DNA of 64,000 bases from Carex sylvatica (Eukaryota > Streptophyta > Magnoliopsida > Poales > Cyperaceae): NCBI GenBank assembly GCA_964058845.1, contig CAXKVR010000029.1:1-64000 (forward strand), read 5' to 3'. Within the stretch, counting starts at the first letter, position 1. Each line of letters begins with the position of its first letter. Of this stretch, positions 1-12,184 are shown one piece after another. Both the position numbers and the translations under genes were made by a program. The notes beneath the pieces were generated by a model. It searched no databases and had not been told where the DNA came from. It worked only from the letters and a program-made list of their open reading frames with translations.

Positions 1-1414
1 TGATGGATATACTCTTTCTATTTTTCTTTCTTATTTTATAATATTTTCTACGAATGAAAGTTTCTTTAAATATTTTTATTATTATTAGTATTAGTATTGG
101 TATTATTACTCTAATTTCATAGTCCGAATAATCAATCTTTAAATATTTTTTTATTATTGGTATTAGTATTGGTAAATGTGATTTTATAGTGATGCTAATA
201 TTACAATCAGTACTATGGACTCATTCTGTTTTTAGAGTCTCAACTGCATGTCCATCTTTAAATATTCTTTTATATTATTTGAAAATTACTTATTTTGGGC
301 GGTTCAAAATATTTAAATAAAGTGATTTATTTATCTATCAAAAACTACTTAAAAATAATTTAAAAAAAATATATGAAATTTGATTTTTACGTATATTTTT
401 ATGTAGAGATTATGTTGAGCGGGTATATCATTATAACATCATTTTATTAGTATTATTATCACCGAAAAAATTCAGAACTTCCCATTAATTAAAGCAAAAA
501 AATAAATGTTACCACGTGCGCACGCAGTACGTAAGTGCGTATGATAGTCTGGATCCCACAAACTCTAAATTTAGTTCAAATTGAATTGAAAACAAACATT
601 ACAAACTCCTACGTCACGTGGTAACATATGAATTTTGTAGAAATCAAGATTAGACTTTTGTAATATTAAGGTGGTAATTAAAAAAAATTGGGTTAATAAT
701 GAACTAAGAAAGCATGACAATTGTCATGTGAAGTTACAATGAAGTTACATAATTGAAGGAGATTTACGCGGCATTATTATTATATTAAATAAGGCACGCG
801 TTGATACTTTGACAACCTAGTCCTTTATTTATTTTTTAATTGTTTCTAATTAGCATCCCATAGGAGTCTTCTTTGCTTTTCATACTCTCTGACTTTGTCG
901 GTGTTCCTTTTAATTTCTACTATCCATATATTAATCTTCTTATACCATGTCTAATTACACCGTTTCACTGATTTGTGGGTCCTCATGGGTGTTATTAGCA
1001 TTACTAAAACTTGTTTAAGAAAACAATGGTTTGGATTCTAAAATATAGAAAAAAATGTTGACTGGTTCATCATTCTAGGTCATAATTTTGCTTCCGTTTC
1101 CGTTATTCTTTCTGTGGCAGGAATGTTGTAGTACTATGTGTAACGTTTTAAATATGGTGTTAAAAATATAATTAAATGTTTGTTGTTTCCAAGTGCTCTC
1201 TTCGGTTTATAGCTTTTTTTGTATAACCTAAATTGTCGTTTAATTGAAATTGCTCTAGTAATACATTCATTGTTTGATTGCATATATATTTAATTTAATA
1301 GCTAGTACTAGAATAAATACAACTGAGTCCTCTAAGTATTGATAATATGAGAAAATGTTCAAACTATATATTATCGTTGTTACAAAAGTTTGTTATTATT
1401 ACATTGTTTTTGGT

Positions 1415-1461
<47 letters not shown>

Positions 1462-3016
1462 GACTCTTATAGCATTGCTCGAAGAACAAACAAGTTAATC
1501 TATATGAGTATTTTTATTTATTATTATTATGATACTTGCATCAATCACATGTAGTTATAGATGAAACTTCTTAAAACACTATATGAAGAAATAGTAAATA
1601 AATTTGAATTGGAACAAGTATATTAACCTCTTTAGGTATATATTTTCATTATGATCATTCTTAAATTTTTCGATAAGCAATTGCAACTTATATTTTAATT
1701 GATGTTTTCAAAGTGAAATTTGATAATTTTGAGATGCCTAGTTCATGAATGCAATGAATATACTTTTAAGAGTTAAAGAAAGTACTAAGACTTATTTTTT
1801 TAATATTTCATCAAAGTTATGCAGAAGATTTCAAACTTGTGTCTTTTACACATAAAATATTGCCTTCAGAATTTAACTAGAATAGTTGTTTAGAATTGAA
1901 AAAAAAAAAAAAAAATTTGTATATGTATTAAAATCTGTCTCTGTTTTAATTCTTTTTGTATCTGCTTTGTAATTGACTCGCAACATGAAATAGCTGTTAT
2001 AGTTTGGGACCTCGTGCAAGAAATGGACCCCTCTTATGTGGGGGCCACATTCTGAAACGGTATTCATAGGTGCCGGCTACTTCGGTGTACCGTGGACTTG
2101 GTCTAAGAAATTCTCTCTTTCCATTAGTCTCAGTTAATATACTATATTTCTGTTTTAATTTATCAGAAAATTTTCAACATATAATTTTTTTAAATTTTAG
2201 TTAGTTTATATTTTATTAATTTTAAACAACTTGACTGTGTACTAAATTAATTAAAAAACTTATAAATTTAAAATGTAAATGTATTACTATGATGTATATT
2301 GGTTTTAGCATTTTGTATTCTTCATTTGAAACCAATTCAGTAGGTTCATGAGTTAAGCTTATTAAGAAACTTGATGTGTTTAAGAATACCTTGGTCATTA
2401 TAAACTGCAAATTTAAACATATTTCTTTTATAAAAACAAATTTAACATATTTAAGAAAGCTTATGTACATCTTTATCAAAAACTAAACCATATACTATAA
2501 ATGTCTACTCTTCAGAAAAAAAAATAGTAATTAGATGGAGTAGTGTTCAATAAAAAAAAAATCAAAACTTTCTAACATATTATAGTAAAAGTGAAATAAA
2601 AGCACTTCTAAATACTTTATCTCGACATTGATGTAATTGCTAGATAATTCGTATGGTATGTATTATTTTGAGTTACTGTAGAAAAAATTAGGAGGATGAT
2701 CTAATATGCATTGACACAAATATTAAAAGAGTTTTTGTGAATTTTGTGAGCAAAATTTGTCTGAATTTTGATTGAACGATTCTGTTTCAAGCTCAAAAGT
2801 ATTAAAGGAGTTGCTAGATGAGGGATAAGTATGTTAACAGAGCAGTTTTAACTTCATACAATACACAAACTATAGAATGATAAATAACAATGCTGCATAT
2901 ATAATTGCGCTGCTTGAAGCCAAAATGGTTCTGTTAATATCTTCACTCCTAGACGAGGCTGTTAATTCCAATTAAAAAAGAAAACAAAGCAAACGTGAAC
3001 GAGCACATACAACAAA
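1..3016. other. AT-rich intergenic spacer
   Basis: No convincing gene is seen. The short open frames here are low-complexity and lack recognisable domains or splice structure. The stretch holds A/T runs and one extraordinary G homopolymer, listed separately. It lies upstream of the epimerase gene. Confidence 0.6.
1417..1458 (+). repeat. Poly-G homopolymer, 42 bases
   Basis: An uninterrupted run of 42 G residues in otherwise AT-rich sequence. It could form stacked G-quadruplexes, or its length could be an assembly or sequencing artefact. Confidence 0.95.
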
Positions 3017-3480
3017 TGAATCTTCTTAATTCTAAAATAAAAGATAACAAGGAAAGATGAGTAAATATTTTCACAGAGCAGGTTGATGTATATGCAACAC
3101 TGCATAATATATTCAACATATAATTCGTGCACTGCATATAGTGAAACCTAATCTCTTAAAATACTTACCAAAATGAATCTTAATTCTAAAATAAAAGATA
3201 CCAAGGAAAGATGAGTAAATATTTTTACAGAGCAGGTTGATCTATATGTAGCACTACATAATATATACAACATATAGTTCGTGCGCTGCATATAGTGAAA
3301 CCTACTCTCTTAAAATACTTACCCAAATAAATCTTAATTCTAAAATAAAATATAACAAGGAAAGATGAGTAAATATTTTAACAGAGCAGGTTGATCTATA
3401 TGCAGCGCTGCATAATACATTCAACATATAGTTCGTGTGTTGCATATAGTGAAATCTTCTCTCTTAAAATACTTACCCAA
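3017..3480. repeat. Tandem repeat, three copies of about 155 bp
   Basis: Three head-to-tail copies share the phrases CTTAATTCTAAAATAAAA, AAGGAAAGATGAGTAAATAT, ACAGAGCAGGTTGAT and CTCTTAAAATACTTACC. Copies begin near 3017, 3174 and 3330 and differ by scattered substitutions and a small indel. The array ends about 250 bp before the epimerase start codon, so it lies in the promoter or 5' leader region. Confidence 0.85.
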
Positions 3481-3699
3481 GAACAAAACAAATTAGAAGA
3501 TTAGCACACACAACAAATGCAACACCAGATCCATTCAAAAACCCAGTGTCATAGGTTACAGTTTCCAAATACATCGCCAGATCTACGTTCTCTCTTCCCT
3601 TCTTTCTTCTCTTCTTTCCCTCCTCCTTCCCATCTTCTTTCTCCCTCTCTCTAAAATCCATCCATTCTTCCTTCCTTTCTTCCATTCCACCTCAAGATC

Positions 3700-3727
3700 T
3701 CAACCTCTCTCTCTCTCTCTCTCTCTG
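3700..3727 (+). repeat. (CT)n microsatellite in the epimerase 5' leader
   Basis: A pure CT dinucleotide run ends 8 bases before the start codon at 3735. Pyrimidine-rich CT tracts are common in plant core promoters and 5' untranslated regions. Here it most likely lies in the transcribed leader. Confidence 0.7.
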
Positions 3728-3734
3728 AGGTCAA

Positions 3735-6700
3735 ATGTCAAAATCGATACTGGTAACGGGGGGAGCGGGGTACATTGGAAGCCACACGGTGCTTCAGCTA
3801 CTCCTCTCCGGTTGCCACGTGGCCACCATAGACAACCTCGATAACTCCTCCGAGGTGGCTATCTCTCGTGTCAGGCATCTCGCTGGTGACTCTGGCAAGC
3901 ATCTCTCTTTTCACAAGGTATATATATTCCTTTCTTAATTTGTCAAACTTGTCAGATTTGCTGCCCTTCGGAAACCCAATTGCAAAGCAAATTTCTTTCC
4001 TTTGAAGTGATGACACAGTGATTTTGGATTGCATTTTCAAAAGAAAATGCCAAAAATAATCATTACATTTTTGTAATTTGAGGTAATTTGGTAATTTCAG
4101 CTATGATATGTGGTAATTTGGTAATTTCAAATTTACTCATGGTTCAATTCAACAAGGGTGAAAGGACACAAATTAAGCTTCTTTTCATTTAATGCACCAT
4201 CTACTCTCAGAGGGGAAAATCTGTAATTTAGTGATTTTTGATTGTATAATGTTCAAAAGAAAATGCCAAAAATTACTATTAATTTTTTTTAGTGATTTTT
4301 GATTGTATAATGTTCAATCCATGTAACACACTTCACTGGTGTTAATGTACAAAGTGAGATGTGGTAATTTGGTAATTTCAGCTATGATGTATGGTAATTT
4401 TGTAATTTCAAATTCATACATGATTCAATTCAACAAGGGTGAAAGGAGTCAAGGACACAAATAAAGCTTCTTTGCAATGCATCAGCTACTCTCAAAGGGG
4501 TAAAATATGTAATTTTCTTATCTGCCTCAAATAATAAAATAATTTGTATTTTTCTTGTGTAGATTGATCTAAGAGACAGACCTGCACTAGAAAAAGTTTT
4601 TTCATCAAAGAAGTAAGCTTTTCCTTTCTTGGTTTCAAATAAAAACATAAATAAACAAAGATAAAAAATTACTGATAGAAAACTCTTTCTTAAATTGTAG
4701 GTTTGATGCAGTAATTCATTTTGCGGGGTCAAAAGCAGTTGGAGAGAGTGTTGCAAAACCATTACTTTACTATAACAATAATGTCATTGGTACGATTATT
4801 CTTCTAGAAGTCATGGCTGCCTATGGTTGCAAGAAGGTGCTCTTTTTTTTTTTTTTTTACATTTCTGAGAAGTTTTTGCTTTGATCTCTTTTTACTAATC
4901 CCACGCACATTTTTTTGTACTGGCAACTATATCTAGTGCTTTTGGGTGTATCAAAATATGGCTACTTATACCCCCAATTTCTATTTTATCTCAATTTAAA
5001 TATTTTCACCACAGTTCAAAAACTGGTTGCAAATATGGTAATTTTTTTTTTTTTTTTTTTGTGTAAAGGATTCAATAATGTTGGTGCTTAAGTATTTATC
5101 CTTAATTATGTTTTGTTTTGTTTTGTTTTAAATTTAGTTGGTTTTTTCGTCATCTGCATCGGTTTATGGGTCACCAGATAGAGTACCATGCACAGAGGAT
5201 TTCCCTCTTGCTCCTATGAACCCTTATGGTCAAACTAAGGTGCTCTTTCTCTCTCCTTATTTTGTGCCACTCATAAATTTACATATTTCACCTTAACATA
5301 ATCTAGATTAAGTACAAATTTAATGTAGTGATGTTATCAATATCTACAAGGCATGTCAAAAATACTCCAATAAAAAAAAAAATAGTGCAAAACTGAACCC
5401 AATTATCCTCAATTTACACATAGACTTGCCATAACTGTTCCAAAATTATTTTTTACAATTGTGCCTCTTTTGCAATTAATTTAAGTCTAAATGTAACCTC
5501 ATTTAGCCTTATGAGGCTCCTTTCCAATTTCAAAATATGAGTGCAGTAAAAAAATAAAGAGCACGAAAATTAATCTTATTATAGCAACCTTTTGAACTCA
5601 GCTTATGGCAGAAGATATATGCCGGGACCTACACCGGTCAGACCCAGAATGGCAAATAATGCTACTTAGATATTTCAACCCGGTAGGTGCCCACCCAAGC
5701 GGGTTATTGGGTGAGGACCCGCGTGGCATACCCAATAACCTCATGCCATATGTTCAACAAGTGGCTGTTGAAAGAAGGCCAACACTCACCGTTTTTGGAA
5801 ATGACTATTCTACTAAGGATGGCACTGGTGTATGTTATATTCTCAATTTTGTTAATTCATTTATTTATTTTGTTTTCCCGATATAGTTTAACATATTTAT
5901 CTCACAATGCAGGTAAGGGATTATATACATGTAGTGGATTTGGCTGATGGACATAATGCCGCATTGAATAAGCTTTTTGAAAAGGACTCCAAAATAGGTA
6001 CATCAATTAATTTTTTTGTTTCAAAATTTCAGAAAGAATAATAAATTGTACTAACATGAAAAGTTACTGTAATTAATAGGATGCGAGGCGTACAATTTGG
6101 GGACAGGAAAGGGTACATCGGTCTTGGAAATTGTTTCTGCTTTTGAGAAGGCTTCTGGCAAGGTTTTCCTTCTATATTTAATAAAAAAATGCCAGCTGTT
6201 AATTATTAATTGTCTTACAACTGTTCATTTGATGTTTTGCTTTATTTTTTTTTCTTTTTGGACCACATTTCATGTGAGAAATATTGAAGTTTTTAAATAA
6301 TATCCTCATAATAAATTATAGTTTGAAAAATCTCTCTTTGTATAGAAAATTCCTTTGGTCTTTGGAGAGAAACGACCAGGCGATTGTGAGGTTCTTTATG
6401 CAGCGACTACCAAAGCTGAGACACAATTGAACTGGAAGTAAGCATTTTTATTTTTTTACTGATATTATTTCTGAAACCCTAAATTGGTTTACTGCTTCTC
6501 ATTAATTTTGATATTATGTTTTTTTTTTTTGTGTGTATTTAGAGCAAAATACGGGATAGAAGAGATGTGTCGGGACCAGTGGAACTGGGCATGCAATAAC
6601 CCTTATGGCTATGGCAAATCAGACTCTAATGTAAAGAAACCCTAATTTTCCGACCACACAAAAGTAACATTAGTATGTTAACTAGCTAGTTAATTAATTA

Positions 6701-6813
6701 GTTGATTAATTATATACTTTTGTTCGAAATATATACAGACTGAGGATGAGATTACCAGCACTAAAACAAAGGCGAACGACTCGTGGTTTAGCGATATTTG
6801 TATTACTTCTTGA
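3735..6813 (+). CDS. UGE: UDP-glucose 4-epimerase (UDP-galactose 4-epimerase)
   Basis: NAD-dependent enzyme interconverting UDP-glucose and UDP-galactose for cell-wall and galactolipid synthesis, normally cytosolic. Exons by reading-frame continuity and GT-AG borders: 3735-3917, 4563-4612, 4701-4836, 5138-5239, 5602-5829, 5913-5997, 6080-6162, 6346-6437, 6543-6630 and 6739-6813. The predicted product is 373 residues. The extended-SDR signature is complete: Rossmann loop GGAGYIGSH (residues 9-17; GxxGxxG at 9, 12 and 15), the SSSASVYG segment at 127-134 with candidate catalytic Ser129, and active-site YxxxK at Tyr153/Lys157 (NPYGQTK). [12 protein letters not shown] and [17 protein letters not shown] are also typical of the family. 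If the last intron is retained, translation stops at 6645, giving 353 residues, closer to the usual length of about 350. The frame is intact throughout. The paralogue number within the UGE family cannot be assigned. Confidence 0.95.
4085..4515 (+). repeat. Duplicated segment inside epimerase intron 1
   Basis: A segment of about 150 bp occurs twice in the intron, near 4085-4240 and 4360-4515. Shared phrases are GGTAATTTGGTAATTTCAG, TTCAATTCAACAAGGGTGAA and, with small differences, an AAGCTTCTTT-containing tail. A smaller unit, AGTGATTTTTGATTGTATAA, is also doubled near 4230 and 4291. Confidence 0.75.
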
Positions 6814-8463
6814 GCCGTCTCTATAGAAGCTACAATTTGTTGGTTTTTCTTGGAGCAAAATTAATATTGCCTGCTATTGTATTTTATTGGTTATAGTTTA
6901 GTGGCTTGGCTATTATATTAGTAAGTAATCAAAGAGATATCTATTTATTGTTTTGATTACCCATTTATTTGATTCAATTATAAGGCATGTATGTGTTGTA
7001 GTTTACTCGCGAGCATCGATTATTGTGCTAAGTGCTAACAAATTATACTTTTGTAGACAATTTCTTAGTAGTATTATTCAACCTAAAAAATCAGAATTAC
7101 ATTGGGATTATAATATTTTACAAATGAGAGAAGGTGAGAACTGGACAGAAGAGTTTGCATTGTGACCTGAGAAGTAAAGAAATGAATTTTTACTCAAAAG
7201 ATTTAATCTTATCAATCATGATTGACCTGATGGCAAAAACATGAATCTCTTATCATTACAAAAATTATTAGAATTTTATTTAACCTTCAAAAATTGAAGT
7301 ATGATGCTTGAAAGCCCATAATATTTATATCTCCATCAATCTGTAGTGCACAAATATTTGTTATGGGCTTTGTGGGCCGCTTCAACCATCTTTCTCATCT
7401 ATTCACTCTAAATTTCTCTCTCGTATTATTTTTGAGGTCTGGTATTTCTCCTTTTTAAAGGAAGTTGAAGGTCAAAACCGTTATCTCATAAATTGAGATA
7501 GGAATTTGTTCATAGTCATCAAACCTTTTAATTTTTTATAAGATTTTTTATTCGAATTTCAAATTTGCGACGTTCCACATAGATTTATGGGCTGTTCATC
7601 AACAAGGGATTAAGTTTTCTTAAAGCTTGATCCGTTTCCTTTAACTTCCTTAGCCTTTTAATCCTGCCGAACATTGATTCTTTAGCACGGATTAAAATCA
7701 ACTCCTTTAGCTTCCTTTTGCTTGGATCTTAATCCTTTGTCCGGATCTTAAGGCAGTTCTACTCCTTCCTTTAGCAATTCCTTAGCTTTTATCCATGAAT
7801 TAAGACAACTAAATAGATTCCTTAGAGCTCCTTAAGATTTTAATCCGTTGTTGTCACAGAAATATATATATATTTTTTTTTTAAATTCACAAAGATTTAT
7901 GTTAATATTTAAGTAATAAATAGCTTTATATCCTTCCGGGGCTGTTACTAATTGTCTCATCTTATCTCTACAGCGGTTTGAATGTGATTATAAGATGAAA
8001 CTGAAGCTACGGTAAAAAGTAAAAACTTGTGAACTTCATTGACAGAACCATGATAATTAGTAATTACATACAATAATTAATCAGTTCAGACAACATTTCC
8101 TATTACATAGTTTCCTCACTACATTTACTGATTTCTAAAGATAAAAGTAACTTAAAGTAAGGCTTAGTTAATTAAGATGAACAGTCCTTGTTTATGTAGA
8201 AACCATGAACTCAAATGAATAGGCAGTTAAACAACTTTTCCTTAATTAGAATTTCCAAATAATTGAATGAATCCCCCTCCTCTCTGTCCCTAAATATAGC
8301 CATCTTTTTTCACATTACATGATAATAATAATAAAAAAAAAGAATCTCTCAGATTTTCAAGGGGCTGTCATGGTGCCCTAGCACACTAAAACCACCTAAA
8401 TCCAATTCAATTTCAATCCATTTATGAGAAAATAATCTAAAAACCAACAACAAATCAAACGAT
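6814..8463. other. Intergenic region with a TCCTTTA/AATCC-rich patch
   Basis: Contains the presumed 3' untranslated region of the epimerase gene and the promoter of the next gene. Between about 7610 and 7860 there is a patch rich in short imperfect repeats of TTAGCTTCCTT and GATCTTAATCC, which may be a decayed MITE. No coding region is supported. Confidence 0.5.
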
Positions 8464-10346
8464 ATGAGGAAGCTATGTCCGAATGTTGACCAAGAGAATG
8501 CGCTTGAGACAGTGCTAGAAGTGCCGATACCCGAGGAAATGTATAATGGGCCCATCCCTGAAATGCAAGCCTGGCTCAAATCTCAGGCATTTGACAAGGC
8601 ATCTGAAACCGATGCCTGTGTTGCACTAGACTCCAATGGTCCCTCTAGGTCCGCCGGTCAAATGGCACGCATATCTGAGATTCATATGCTTATGGTACTT
8701 GGCACTCCGCTCATTCCTTGCGCCATCCCTCATGACTGTGCCTTTTCCCGGTCCATCCATGATCGCTCCATCGTAAGAACTTCATTGACCTTTTTAAGAA
8801 ATAAAACTTCTCAATTTGAGTGATTTAGATATTCATTTGTATTTTTTTTAAAAAATAAAGCAAGCATCAACGGCGAGGTATATAATCCAGCAGTACATAG
8901 CGGCAACAGGAGGGCAAGAGGCGCTACAATCGGTGGAGAGCATGTATGCAGTGGGGAAGCTCCACATAGCTACATCGGCATTCTATACAGACATGGAGGA
9001 AGGAGGCATGCGACCAAAGGGAGGCGGTGAGTACGGCACCTACGTGCTCTGGCAGAAAAGCCCTGAGTTGTGGTACTTCGATTTAATCTTGGCTGGTTGT
9101 ATGCTTACCATGGGATGTAACAGCCACATTGCCTGGAAGCAGTCAACCATCAAGCGGTCGTGCATTACCAAAGGCCCCCCACGGCCTCTCCGCCGATCAC
9201 TTCAGGTAAATATAAAAACTAATTTAATTTGTTTTTTTAGTAGGGGTTCAAATGCCTCGTCTCTTTTACATATGCCACATTCATGCCTTTTTGTCAAAAT
9301 CCAAATAGTTGATTCGAACTGCTCAATATGATCTCTATATTAAAATGGGCTTAGAGACTAAATTTTAAATTTTTCAGAAATTTTTTTTACTGTTTTTTTA
9401 AAATAGATATAAAATTATTATTTATGAATGGTCCTGGAATAGTGATCTTTTACCTCTCTAGCAATATAGTAACACATTTCCAAAAAATATAAAATTTAAT
9501 CTCCAAACACATTTTAATATGGAGATCACCTTTACTGATTTGGATCGACTATTTGGACCTTAGAAACAAAGATATGAGACACGAATGACTCATGAAAGAC
9601 ATAAGACATTTAAACCTCCTCTTGTTTAATTACTTCCACTCATTACAAATTGGCAAATCCTTCACTGTCTAATCTTAATAAGAAATTATCACTGTATAAA
9701 TAAATAAATAAAAAAATAAGCAGGGATTGGATCCACGAGCCACAGCGAATATATTCTCAAGTGCGGTGTGTATCGCAGAGAAGACGATAAGGGAGGACGA
9801 ATGCTTCATTTTAAAACTAGACGCAAGTCCTGCAGCATTGCATGATCTCAGCTCGGATGGGGTTGAGGTGATACATCACACCATTTGGGGCTGCTTCAGC
9901 CAGAGAACCGGCCTTCTCATGCAGCTCGAGGACTCTCAGCTTCTCTGTATGAAGAATCCTACCAGGCTTGGCCCCTCTCGTGATGGCGGCGACAGCGGGG
10001 TCTTTTGGGAGACCCATTCGGAGTCTGTTATTAGTGATTACAGGTACACACTGACACACTGTGACCACACACTGATAAAATGACTTCATTGATCATATTT
10101 TATTAAAACTATGTGAATCTGAGATAATGGTGATTAACTAGCAGTATATTTTTTTTCAGGAATATAAATGGGATAAATATTGCACATACTGGACACACGA
10201 CTGGTACGATGCTACGGTACGGCAATGGCTCGGTAAACCACAAGTTAAAGGTAGAGGAGACATGGGTAATTGAAGAAGCTGATTTTAATTTGTGGGGCCT
10301 CACGCCGGAGTATTTCTTACCGCCGGCTGACCTTAAATGGGAATGA
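8464..10346 (+). CDS. Plant protein of unknown function, 386 residues
   Basis: Exons joined by open-frame continuity and GT-AG borders: 8464-8772, 8861-9205, 9724-10043 and 10160-10346. The start fits a MRKLCPNVDQENALETVLEV N-terminus. The predicted product is soluble, with no signal peptide or membrane segment. Visible features are an acidic N-terminus, a run of small and charged residues around MRPKGGGEYG, an aromatic patch (KSPELWYFDL) and a C-terminal section rich in Gly, Trp and His (NIAHTGHTTGTMLRYGNG; WVIEEADFNLWGLTPEYFLP). It gives the impression of a conserved plant-specific protein, but I cannot name the family or assign a function. All exon frames are open, and codon usage is more GC-rich than the flanks, both supporting a real gene. 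Intron 2 carries a fold-back MITE. Confidence 0.85.
9300..9570. mobile_element. Fold-back MITE in intron 2 of the 386-residue protein gene
   Basis: The left arm (about 9310-9393; TATTAAAATGGGCTTAGAGA, then AAATTTT and TTTACTG) is the inverse of the right arm (about 9471-9556; AATCTCCAAACACATTTTAA, then ATGGAGATCACC). Arm sequence resembles the MITEs at 48865, 58095 and 59191, so they belong to one loose family. Precise ends were not resolved. Confidence 0.6.
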
Positions 10347-11114
10347 GTGCAAGTGAATTAAAAATCAAATGACAAGGCATGATATAGAGCAGCATGCATG
10401 ATCAATTTTGTTTCTCAAGTTGTATATTCTTTTTTGGTATGTTAATAAATAAATAAAACAATTATTGTTTTACTCTGTATTAGAGAAAAAACTAGCTCCC
10501 ATGGCCACATTGGACATGAGAAATTAATTAATAGAACCCTATATATGTATGTAAATATAGGATCATTTCAGTTCTGAAAATTCAAATGCATGCTCTAAAT
10601 ATTGTTCAACGTTTTATGAAGGATATATATTTAAAGAAGTGATAATTTCTTGACATGCAATGACTTATATATCTTGACAATTATGATAACAACTTCTCAA
10701 ATAATGTAAAAAAATTTCCAAAATAAAAAACTTATAGACACACACACACACACACACACATATACGATTTGTTATTCATTTTTATCTCCCCTATTTACAT
10801 TGGAGAGAGACTGAGGAGTTTTACATAGGGGAGGTCAAAGAGGGTCAAAGGGGTTGGAGAGGTTTTCACCATGCACAGCCGAGTGGCAAGGGATGCCACG
10901 TTGGCTTTATTTTTTTTCTTTTCCTTCTCTCTACTTCTTTTCCAAAGGATAAGTATATTCTTTTGGCATATTAAACCATCATATTTTATAATATCATAAT
11001 TAAGTCCAAAATAATTTGTAGAAAAACAATATGAAAATTACCCGGGAGATACAGTGTGTGTATGTATTGTCATTAGAAGAGCATATTAATAATATTTATT
11101 GTATTTTTTTTTCA
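10347..11114. other. Intergenic region with an (AC)n microsatellite
   Basis: Holds the presumed 3' end of the upstream gene. A CA-repeat run of about 24 bases lies at 10739-10762. No gene is seen. Confidence 0.6.
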
Positions 11115-11714
11115 ACATAATAGTTATGTGGATATTCTTAGAGAGTACAATTTAATTTTGAAATTGGTGGGTGTTTGTCTTGTTTTGTGGATTAGTATCT
11201 TCATAGAAAGACTTGTTTTAACTTTAGTCCCAGGTTTGTGGTATTGATTTTGACACTGTTGATGCATATTAGGATGATTATGTGTTTTTTAACACTACTT
11301 CCATTTTCCTCAATAGATAGTGATTGTTGTTCACAGGAGAAAAGATGGCAATATATAATACCAATAGATCATCCTTTTGCTTGTTCCGACAGAAAAGAAT
11401 TAAAGATTTGTACTTCCAATTTTTTTTATTTTTGGAAGTAAAATATATTTTACCTGGAATCAAATTTAATTTGGTAAACCACCAGGTTCGAGGTCATATA
11501 TAATACCAATAGATCACATCTCGGAAATGATAAAACACTTGATAGACCAAGAAAGAATAATTTGACACAAGGCTGTGAAAATTTAATAAATGTATGTCAA
11601 TAGGTGTCTACTATAGAGAAGAACGTACATTGAAGAAAAGAGAAACCCACTGGAAATCCTTCTCTGCTCTGAACTTTAACATGGAGCGATTCGCCTCTCT
11701 TGAGCATCTGGACG

Positions 11715-11745
<31 letters not shown>

Positions 11746-12184
11746 GATCCATAAATCGAGCAAATATTGACTTTCAGCTTAATCATTCTCAAGTAGAGAA
11801 GCAATGAAAGAAAAAAAAAAAAAGAGTAAAGGAAAAATACAAAATCAACGAAAATGAGTACACACAAGCAAAGTAAATTCGTTCCATTTATTACAAATCA
11901 TATAATAAATGTAATAGTAAATTTATTTCTTTCGAAGGTCTTGGAGGTGACTCCTAAATGTTCCTTGTCAGCGAAATAAAGACATCATCAAATAAAACCC
12001 CTGCAAAAAAAGAATAGGCAAGAGCTTAATTAGGTAGCAGCAACAAACAAGTAATATAAAAATGAAATATTTGTTTGTCAAAAATTTTCAGTGGTACGTC
12101 TAATTAAATCTAAATATTCAAATAATAATAATTCTAATAATAATAAAATTACGAACCTGATTTGATTTATTGTAGATCCCCAAT
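11115..12184 (-). other. 3' flank and terminal non-coding exon of the NLR pseudogene
   Basis: On the minus strand, TTTTTTTGCAG followed by GGGTTTTATTTGATGATG marks an exon starting at 12000. A matching donor (ATCAG, then GTTCGT) sits at about 12157, so the last intron probably lies just after or over the stop codon. The same arrangement is repeated at 38150-38300 and on the opposite strand at 57221-57412. The outer flank down to about 11115 is also alignable with 37330-37700. Confidence 0.6.

Noticed and set aside
3798..4040. 80-codon minus-strand frame over epimerase exon 1
   Set aside because: Antisense shadow of a confidently identified coding exon.
8349..8579. 76-codon minus-strand frame over the start of the 386-residue protein gene
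   Set aside because: Antisense shadow; the plus strand has four consistent exons with splice sites.
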